The notes under the pieces were generated by a model. The model was given only the letters and a program-made list of their open reading frames with translations. It did no database searches and was not told the origin of the DNA. From the IMG/VR virus record IMGVR_UViG_3300043411_001575, positions 105,659 to 169,658 of that record: a stretch of 64,000 bases of DNA; one strand, 5' to 3'. The stretch's first letter is position 1. Each line of letters opens with the position of its first letter. Below are positions 58,522 to 64,000 of this stretch, in pieces. The stretch is from a virus. The position numbers and the translations under genes were made by a program.

Positions 58522-59526
58522 TTAATTCCAAGATTTTGATTTATCAAGACTATGCTCTAAATATGCCCATCTGCTATCGCCTGCACGATTTATAGCTCCG
58601 TCCATATACCACCCAACCATCATTTGTTGAGAATTTAATTGGTCTTTCAATTCCTTAGACTTAAGGAACTCTTCAGCATCATTCATTTCCGCATAACCTT
58701 CTTCAAGGTTTTTTAAATTCAATGGAATACCTAATCCGTATGATACCAAGTCAGTATAACCAACTTCATCTGCATTTATTCCCGCTGAATCAGCACATGA
58801 CTCAATATGTGCCTTATCAATAAATTCAATAGAAGGATAAATACTCAATGAAATGATAAATGGTTTTTCTTCAAACCTATCATCTCCTGTTGCTTCATAA
58901 AAGTTTTCTATTGTAGCTACAAGTACAAGTGGAATTTCTTTTTCATCATCTCCAACTATTACTTGACCAAAATCTCTTTTGAAATACATTTGGTCTCCAT
59001 AGTCTGCGATTTCAACGAACTCGTTTTCTCCTGACATATTTTTATTTTTTGAATTATCTTTTAAATCTCCGCCTTTTTTGAATTCTTTTTCATCAATCAT
59101 TTTTAAAGCTCTTATGAGTGACTTTTCTCTTGCTTCATAAAGAGTATCAAATCCATCCTTTAAAATCTCAAAGAAATCATCTGAAATATTTTCATTATAT
59201 TTTGATACCATTACTTTATAAAATCCTATTTTTTCACCTCTATAAACAGGATATGGGTGTAAACCTATTGCATATTTTGACTCAATAAAATCAAAAGCTT
59301 GTTGCCATAGTGGAGCTGTACAAATAGCTTGTTTACCCGCTGATGGATGCCTCTCTAATCTAAAATTATTATTATCATATCTCTCTCTAAAATAATTAAG
59401 TTCTGTAGATGTAAAAGGCTCTTTTTCCTCTTCAAAAGATAACTGATAATAAGCTAAACAAGGCTCATTAAAACCTAAATCCTTTAGACTTTTAGCTATT
59501 TCAAACGAAACGAACTGCTCTTTCAT
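58522..59526 (-). CDS. YEIAKKLKELGF-domain protein with GG linker, 334 aa
   Basis: The N-terminal 140 residues are homologous to the early 108-aa protein (FVSFEIAKSLKDLGFNEPCL, TAPLWQQAFDFI). A linker EFKKGGDLKDNSKNKNMSGE near residue 152 resembles those of the giants and is followed by a second domain with EIADYGDQMYFKRDFGQVIV and WYMDGAINRAGDSRWAYLEH. It seems to be an early-type domain joined to a virion-region domain. Unknown role. Confidence 0.7.
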   Translation of the reverse strand: MKEQFVSFEIAKSLKDLGFNEPCLAYYQLSFEEEKEPFTSTELNYFRERYDNNNFRLERHPSAGKQAICTAPLWQQAFDFIESKYAIGLHPYPVYRGEKIGFYKVMVSKYNENISDDFFEILKDGFDTLYEAREKSLIRALKMIDEKEFKKGGDLKDNSKNKNMSGENEFVEIADYGDQMYFKRDFGQVIVGDDEKEIPLVLVATIENFYEATGDDRFEEKPFIISLSIYPSIEFIDKAHIESCADSAGINADEVGYTDLVSYGLGIPLNLKNLEEGYAEMNDAEEFLKSKELKDQLNSQQMMVGWYMDGAINRAGDSRWAYLEHSLDKSKSWN

Positions 59527-59528
59527 AA

Positions 59529-59924
59529 TTAAGGATTTTTTTGTTTTAATTTTAATACACTAACCAATACCCCTAAAGACTGAGTATCCATAAGTCCCAT
59601 TGTCTTTTCAATTGGTTCTTCAAAACGATTTAACCAATTTTTAGCATATGAATCACTTGAATCTCTTTGAAAACGATTCTGAATAAACAATTCACTTATG
59701 CTTAATTTAGGATTTGTAACAGTTAATGGAACTTCCCTGTAGTAATCAGTTTGTTTTGCCTTTTCTTCAATTGATTGAATTAAAGCTGCACGAGTAGTGC
59801 TATCACCTTCGTTCCAAACCTTTTGAATCCCTTTTTCCCAACGATTCATCCAAGTTTTAAGGTAACTATCATTTGGGTCTAAACCTCCAAATCTGTTTTC
59901 TATAAATATTTCGAATAATGACAT
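59529..59924 (-). CDS. Protein of two tandem ELFIxNRF repeats, 131 aa
   Basis: Start at 59924 (MSLFEIFIENRFGGLDPNDS) is preferred to an upstream ATG at 59978 that adds a hydrophobic, unlikely leader. Residues 2-37 and about 75-112 are two copies of (S)xxExFIxNRFxxxxxDSYxKxWxNRxExxIxK. Helical, likely a small dimeric or self-assembling protein. Unknown. Confidence 0.68.
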   Translation of the reverse strand: MSLFEIFIENRFGGLDPNDSYLKTWMNRWEKGIQKVWNEGDSTTRAALIQSIEEKAKQTDYYREVPLTVTNPKLSISELFIQNRFQRDSSDSYAKNWLNRFEEPIEKTMGLMDTQSLGVLVSVLKLKQKNP

Positions 59925-59999
59925 TTTTTTAAACTTTTTAAATACGTACAATATTAATGATTTCCAAATTAATAACAATGATTTTTACCTACTTTATTG

Positions 60000-60016
60000 G
60001 TAACACTTTTTGTTAC
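60000..60016 (-). terminator. Hairpin after the 205-aa gene
   Basis: GTAACA, loop CTTTT, TGTTAC, lying 7 bp beyond the stop of 60024-60641, with the T-run on the + strand side. Uses the same GTAAC/GTTAC core as the hairpin at 52630-52666. Confidence 0.5.
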
Positions 60017-60023
60017 TTTTTTT

Positions 60024-60641
60024 TTATTTTTTTCTTCCGTTAAAAATCATTGGTTCGTTGCTCATTTTTCTCAAAAATGATTCTGAAACCTTAACATCAA
60101 TCAATCCCATTGTTCTTTCTAATTCTTTAAAAACAACTTGACCTGATAACATTTCTATTCTTTTTATTTGCTTATAAAAAACAAGCATTCTTGTCGCACT
60201 ATTAGCAGGGAAAGTATATTGACTAAAAAGGCTATTGTCATCCAATATAAATTCATTCTTTTTAAAGTCTAAAGATGCTATGTTTGATTGAATCTGATTA
60301 ACTGAAAGCTCTGTATTTGGTAATCTTGGAAACTGACATTGATTTCCATTAGCGTCTCTTTTTAGTATCGTTAATGGCTGTGAGAATTGAGATATATTTT
60401 CTACTATTAACTCAATTCTTCTAACTAACATTGGACTATTTTGAATATCCTGAAGTAATGAATTATAGTTGTATGGGCTAGTTATATAAAATCCACTTCC
60501 TGAAGAAGCAAAATTAGTAAGTGTAATTGAGTTAAAAATATCAATAGTAACAGGAGAACCTGTTGGATTAACAAAATCCACCTGAGTATAATCCCACATT
60601 GCGTTTAGTGGGAAATCGTTATTTGGATTCTGTAAACTCAC
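60024..60641 (-). CDS. Beta-rich candidate virion protein, 205 aa
   Basis: MSLQNPNNDFPLNAMWDYTQ then VDFVNPTGSPVTIDIFNS, VRRIELIVENISQFSQPLTI, QYTFPANSATRMLVFYKQIK. Long alternating strands without a membrane helix, in the style of a jelly-roll or tail/base protein. Shared style with 42891-43478. Could be a capsid-, spike- or baseplate-type protein; no match to a known major capsid protein is claimed. Confidence 0.6.
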   Translation of the reverse strand: MSLQNPNNDFPLNAMWDYTQVDFVNPTGSPVTIDIFNSITLTNFASSGSGFYITSPYNYNSLLQDIQNSPMLVRRIELIVENISQFSQPLTILKRDANGNQCQFPRLPNTELSVNQIQSNIASLDFKKNEFILDDNSLFSQYTFPANSATRMLVFYKQIKRIEMLSGQVVFKELERTMGLIDVKVSESFLRKMSNEPMIFNGRKK

Positions 60642-60644
60642 TGA

Positions 60645-61514
60645 TTATGCCGCCTTAGCGTACTCTTTTAAATCTCCATCATTAAACTTCTTAATGAAGT
60701 CTTTTATGATTAAGTATCTTTTATGATTACCTTCTGTTGCAGCACCTTTGAATACGTATAAGAACGCTTGGTGAGCTTCAATTTCAGAGTAACCCAAAGA
60801 TAAATAAATATTCAAGGCATTAATATCCGCTCCTGTTTCATAACCGATAGCATTTCCATCTTCAGGGTTTTTCCACTTATGAGAATACTCATGAAGTAGA
60901 ATAACCATTCTCATCGGAATAGTATATTTTAAGAAGTCTTCTTTGCTTATTTCAACTGTACCTGTAGCGTGACCGATACGAGCAGGAGTATTTAATTTTC
61001 TACCTGTTTTTCTATCCTTTATTTTATCCCAATAATCGAAAGTAAATTCACCACAATCAGAACGATAAACAGAAGGAACTTCCTTACCATTAACAAATTG
61101 AGAAGCCGATAAATGAGATGCATTTTCGCAGAAAAACTGAACGAACTTAATGAAGTTTCTATCCCTTTCAGAAAGCCAAACAGGTTTAGTTTTCAGAGGA
61201 GCTGCTTCAAATTTTTCTATTGTAAAAGTTGGGTCTTCAGTACCTTTAAATTTACCATTTTTTTGATTAAAAATATCAATATGTAATTTAGATGGAACTT
61301 GCGGAAACTTTAATTCAAAAGTTCTCTCTCCATTCACTATTCCCTTACGCTTAACGTATCCTGTTTTAATAGGAACTTGCTTTTGAACGCCATCAATCTT
61401 CATCATACCATCAACAATATCGTAAGCTTGAAGAACAATACATTCAGGTTTTTTAGTTTTAACCTTTACAACTAGTGTAAAAGGAACATTATATGTTGGG
61501 AATGTGAAATACAT
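60645..61514 (-). CDS. HExxH zinc metallopeptidase, 289 aa
   Basis: An N-terminal beta domain (MYFTFPTYNVPFTLVVKVKT) is followed by the peptidase domain with the zinc site LLHEYSHKWKNPEDGN (HEYSH near residue 209-213) and a later Glu/Asp-rich helix YETGADINALNIYLSLGY, where ETGAD can supply the third ligand. It cleaves peptides; the substrate is unknown. Its location upstream of the giants makes it a candidate maturation protease. No signal peptide. Confidence 0.8.
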   Translation of the reverse strand: MYFTFPTYNVPFTLVVKVKTKKPECIVLQAYDIVDGMMKIDGVQKQVPIKTGYVKRKGIVNGERTFELKFPQVPSKLHIDIFNQKNGKFKGTEDPTFTIEKFEAAPLKTKPVWLSERDRNFIKFVQFFCENASHLSASQFVNGKEVPSVYRSDCGEFTFDYWDKIKDRKTGRKLNTPARIGHATGTVEISKEDFLKYTIPMRMVILLHEYSHKWKNPEDGNAIGYETGADINALNIYLSLGYSEIEAHQAFLYVFKGAATEGNHKRYLIIKDFIKKFNDGDLKEYAKAA

Positions 61515-61529
61515 TGAATGTCTTTTTAA

Positions 61530-61742
61530 TTATTTAGATTTTCCTAATTTAAGTTTTGGAATCATAGTAACACCAAGTCCTACAATACCAATACCTAAAG
61601 CCCAATATCTTCTGTTAACAGCTTTATTATTATCTCTAACAAAAAAACTGCTTGAAAACAATAGTACAGAACTTGCTTGAAGTACTAAACCTACTAATTT
61701 AACTTTATCTTTCATTTTATTTTTTAAATTATTTTTTTCCAT
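61530..61742 (-). CDS. Two-helix small membrane protein, 70 aa
   Basis: Helices near 13-30 (KLVGLVLQASSVLLFSSSFF) and 45-62 (YWALGIGIVGLGVTMIPKLK). Overlaps the next gene by 19 bases. Unknown; one of many virion-region membrane proteins. Confidence 0.62.
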   Translation of the reverse strand: MEKNNLKNKMKDKVKLVGLVLQASSVLLFSSSFFVRDNNKAVNRRYWALGIGIVGLGVTMIPKLKLGKSK

Positions 61743-62389
61743 TTAAGTAATCCGAAAATAGCTCCTAAAACAGCAACAGCAGAAACTCCAACTATTACTT
61801 TTTTCTTGGTAGACCATCCTTCTGATTCAGATGGTGCTTTTTCTTTACTAGCATCAGGAGTTGTAGTTTCAACTTCAGTAGTTTTAACTTCTTCTGTTTT
61901 TGTAGCAGGTTGAGTGGTAGTGTTTTCTTTATATGGTTCAATTACAGAACCAGCACGACCTCCAAAACCAATTTCAAGCATAGCATCTCCAATATCAACA
62001 ACCAAAAAATTAGGTGGTTCACTAGTTCTTTTGTTTATTATCACTACACCTTCAACTATATCTCCTACCTTATAGGTTACTTTTTTATTGTTTCTAAAAT
62101 GTGTATTTAAAGCATTAACATTCTGTTTTTTTAACTTTGCACTTCCCATAAATGGATTCGTGAAAATAAACTTTGATTTTACAGATTTTTTCTCGTTTCT
62201 CTTTGCTTGTATTGTTCTTATTCCAACGTTTTTAGGGGATGAATTTGATTCTACTGCATGTGAGGATAAAACTCCAATTTCAGAAGCCATATTTCCTCCT
62301 GTTGTTTCAGTTGCTATTCCTAAAACTTGAGAAAAACCATTATCCATATTAGAACTATTTGGTTCGAAAAATACATTTCTATCTTGCAT
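61724..62389 (-). CDS. C-anchored protein with FEPNSSN start, 221 aa
   Basis: MQDRNVFFEPNSSNMDNGFS opens the protein; a similar VLFEPSSN start opens the 318-aa neighbour. The middle has a small beta domain (KVTYKVGDIVEGVVIINKRT), then a Thr/Glu-rich spacer and a C-terminal helix at about 196-214 (VIVGVSAVAVLGAIFGLLKW) with Lys residues after it. Tail-anchored; unknown function. Confidence 0.65.
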   Translation of the reverse strand: MQDRNVFFEPNSSNMDNGFSQVLGIATETTGGNMASEIGVLSSHAVESNSSPKNVGIRTIQAKRNEKKSVKSKFIFTNPFMGSAKLKKQNVNALNTHFRNNKKVTYKVGDIVEGVVIINKRTSEPPNFLVVDIGDAMLEIGFGGRAGSVIEPYKENTTTQPATKTEEVKTTEVETTTPDASKEKAPSESEGWSTKKKVIVGVSAVAVLGAIFGLLKWKKII

Positions 62390-62394
62390 AATAA

Positions 62395-63351
62395 TTATTT
62401 TTTAAGTTTAACATACAATTTATATCCTCCGAAAGCAAGTGCTAATCCACCAACTATAGCAACAGAAATTCCAATTTTTTTAGGCATCCATAAAAACTTT
62501 TTTTCATCAGCAGACTCATCAGATTTACTTTCAGAAGACTCTTTATTAGAGTCACCTTGAGTGTCTTTTGAAGTATCTTTTTTAACGCCTCTATTACCTT
62601 TAACAAAGGTATCGGATTGTAACGAAGTTCCACTATTTTTTTTAGTTGGTTTTATCACAAGCGTTTTGTTGATAACAAATTTTGGTGGTACTGTAGGAGC
62701 TGTAGTAGATGTTGATGGAACAACAATAGGAGGGGGAGTTAGTCCTTTAGATTGCATTTTTAATTGAGCGAGTCCACCCGCTCTTTTAAAGTCTCTCCAT
62801 CTTTTTCTCCATCCCCATTGTTTTTTTGGTATTCTAATGCAAACATTTTTTTCTACTAATCTAATCTTAGGTATATTTGCACAAACTTCTTCTCTTCTTT
62901 TACAATCACCAGCTCTGTGACCATCTCTATTAAGAGTATACCATGCTACACAAAAACTTTTACACTCTCTTTCTGTATACGCTTTTGGTAATTTTATTTT
63001 CCTACACTTTTTCTTCATTACAATACGAGTTTTTCCGTACTGTGCCTTTAGTTCAAGCTTCTTATTTCTAACAAGACTTCTGAATTTAGGAAGGTCTTGT
63101 TCAGAAACCCCTTCTTCATCAGAGAACTCTGAATCAGTACTATCCTCATCTTCATATTCTTGCTCATCTTCACTTCCGTAATCAGATGAATTAATATCTC
63201 CATCTGTTTCATCATCATCAGAAGCCTCATATTCTCCACTTTCTAAACCATCAGCAGAGGAAAAGTTACCTCCCATTTGAAATACACTATCATCTAAATC
63301 ATAACTATTAAAATTAGATGATGGTTCAAATAAAACTTTATTATTTTTCAT
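62395..63351 (-). CDS. C-anchored acidic/basic protein, 318 aa
   Basis: The N-terminus (KVLFEPSSNFNSYDLDDSVF) and a GGNFSSADG block match the 221-aa neighbour. An acidic low-complexity tract (about 40-82), then a basic, Cys-rich domain (KKKCRKIKLPKAYTERECKS; KRREEVCANIP, KNVCIRIPKKQWGWRKRW) that could bind DNA or form disulphides, a Pro/Thr linker and a membrane helix near 293-311 (GISVAIVGGLALAFGGYKLY). Function unknown; the charge pattern suits a protein linking membrane and DNA. Confidence 0.65.
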   Translation of the reverse strand: MKNNKVLFEPSSNFNSYDLDDSVFQMGGNFSSADGLESGEYEASDDDETDGDINSSDYGSEDEQEYEDEDSTDSEFSDEEGVSEQDLPKFRSLVRNKKLELKAQYGKTRIVMKKKCRKIKLPKAYTERECKSFCVAWYTLNRDGHRAGDCKRREEVCANIPKIRLVEKNVCIRIPKKQWGWRKRWRDFKRAGGLAQLKMQSKGLTPPPIVVPSTSTTAPTVPPKFVINKTLVIKPTKKNSGTSLQSDTFVKGNRGVKKDTSKDTQGDSNKESSESKSDESADEKKFLWMPKKIGISVAIVGGLALAFGGYKLYVKLKK

Positions 63352-63356
63352 GTTAA

Positions 63357-63974
63357 TTATTTTTTTCTAAATTTAAAATAGGCTAAAGTTCCTATTGCTA
63401 TTGCCGTAACAACTATGGTTGTTCCAATCCAAAACTTTTTCTTTTCAATTCCAAATATTTCATTCTTACCCTCTGAGTCATCAACTATTTTAGCTAATTC
63501 TTTTTCGTCAGTTGGTAATGGAGCATTAGGAATGTCAGCGGTTTCAGGTATGTTAGCTAATTCTTCCGCTTTAGCACCTTGTTTTTTTGCATAGTCTTTA
63601 AATATTCCACCCATAGAAGCAAATGCAGTTGCACCTAAACCCATTCCTGCTGCGGCTGCTTTTGTTGTACCTGTAGGCTCAGGCGTAAGTAATAATGCAG
63701 TTGACGCTACCCCCAATAAAGATGAGGCTGCTAAAATAGAGTTAGCTGCCGTATTAGCATTTTTCCCATCAGCATTTGAATAACTACCATCAAAACCTTT
63801 TTTATTTTTTTGGAACTTCTCAACTAAATCTTTGAATAAAGCTTTTCTCTTACTCCCTCTAATCATAGCTTGGTCAAACTTAGCTTTTTCTCCTCCCCAC
63901 TTCCACCATTTCTGCATTACTTTTTCCCAATCTTCTTGGCTCTTAGCTTTTAAATCAGCTAATGCAGATGCCAT
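63357..63974 (-). CDS. Multi-helix membrane protein, 205 aa
   Basis: Basic helical start with WEKVMQKWWKWGGEKAKFDQ, two hydrophobic Ala-rich segments near 76-95 and 103-122 (AAAAGMGLGATAFASMGGIF), a polar stretch and a C-terminal helix near 180-200 (WIGTTIVVTAIAIGTLAYFK) with a basic tail. Last complete gene in the window; upstream DNA continues beyond the edge. Unknown. Confidence 0.62.
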   Translation of the reverse strand: MASALADLKAKSQEDWEKVMQKWWKWGGEKAKFDQAMIRGSKRKALFKDLVEKFQKNKKGFDGSYSNADGKNANTAANSILAASSLLGVASTALLLTPEPTGTTKAAAAGMGLGATAFASMGGIFKDYAKKQGAKAEELANIPETADIPNAPLPTDEKELAKIVDDSEGKNEIFGIEKKKFWIGTTIVVTAIAIGTLAYFKFRKK

Positions 63975-64000
63975 ACCAACAACATTGTTAGATAGTATAG

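Noticed and set aside
60024-60641. Major capsid protein
   Set aside because: The strand-rich 205-aa protein is tempting as a jelly-roll protein, but there is no sequence match that would support a capsid assignment.
1-64000. tRNA genes
   Set aside because: No cloverleaf with a conserved T-loop and acceptor stem was noticed while reading either strand; a dedicated scan was not possible.

Overview
The window looks like part of a large, AT-rich double-stranded DNA phage (or prophage) of a Bacteroidetes host. Support: Bacteroidetes-type promoters (TTTG-N19-TAnnTTTG, clearest at 11938-11969), A-rich leaders in place of Shine-Dalgarno sites, phage recombination genes (RecT-type annealase, RusA-type resolvase, Cas4/RecB-type nuclease), a lysis cluster, and tail-fibre or spike-like proteins with GIGT-type repeats. 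No tRNA, rRNA, CRISPR array, terminase, portal or major capsid gene is recognisable, so this is only part of the genome.

Region 1 (1-10001, + strand) is an integron-like gene-cassette array of 13 modules. Modules are separated by long imperfect palindromes that start TAACG at the end of one gene and finish CGTGTTA just before the next. The outer ends of each module are complementary to each other and differ from module to module, which is the arrangement known for integron cassettes (inverse core versus core of the same cassette). In seven modules the start codon lies inside the preceding palindrome, so the upstream site supplies the leader, start codon and N-terminus. Cargo: seven beta-class DNA methyltransferases, a Dam-like phage methylase, a PAPS-reductase-like PP-loop enzyme, DUF4326 and DUF551 proteins, a small HTH protein and unknowns. 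A tyrosine recombinase without the IntI-specific insertion follows directly (10045-10914).

Region 2 (10976-29571, + strand) is an early-type region. It opens with an orphan GTG-start gene, three spaced GGTA-TACC repeats and a strong promoter. Then come about 20 small, tightly packed genes, a solo TnpB insertion with structured flanks (about 19920-21440), and a recombination/replication block (Cas4-like nuclease, coiled-coil protein, RecT, RusA, replication-organiser-like genes).

Region 3 (63974-29572, - strand) is a late-type region that meets region 2 tail to tail with no spacer. It holds two giant modular proteins (1939 and 1656 aa) whose domains are joined by recurring [FYM]A[KND]GG linkers. 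About half of its genes (21 of 41) encode predicted membrane proteins, mostly with one helix. It also has four peptidoglycan- or papain-fold hydrolases, an HExxH metalloprotease, duplicated tail-fibre N-termini and a holin/amidase/spanin-like lysis cluster. The density of membrane anchors raises the possibility of a membrane-containing virion, but no hallmark capsid gene is in view.

The two most unusual systems are the phage-borne cassette array of DNA-modification genes with translation starts inside the recombination sites, and the GG-linked polyprotein-like modular giants.
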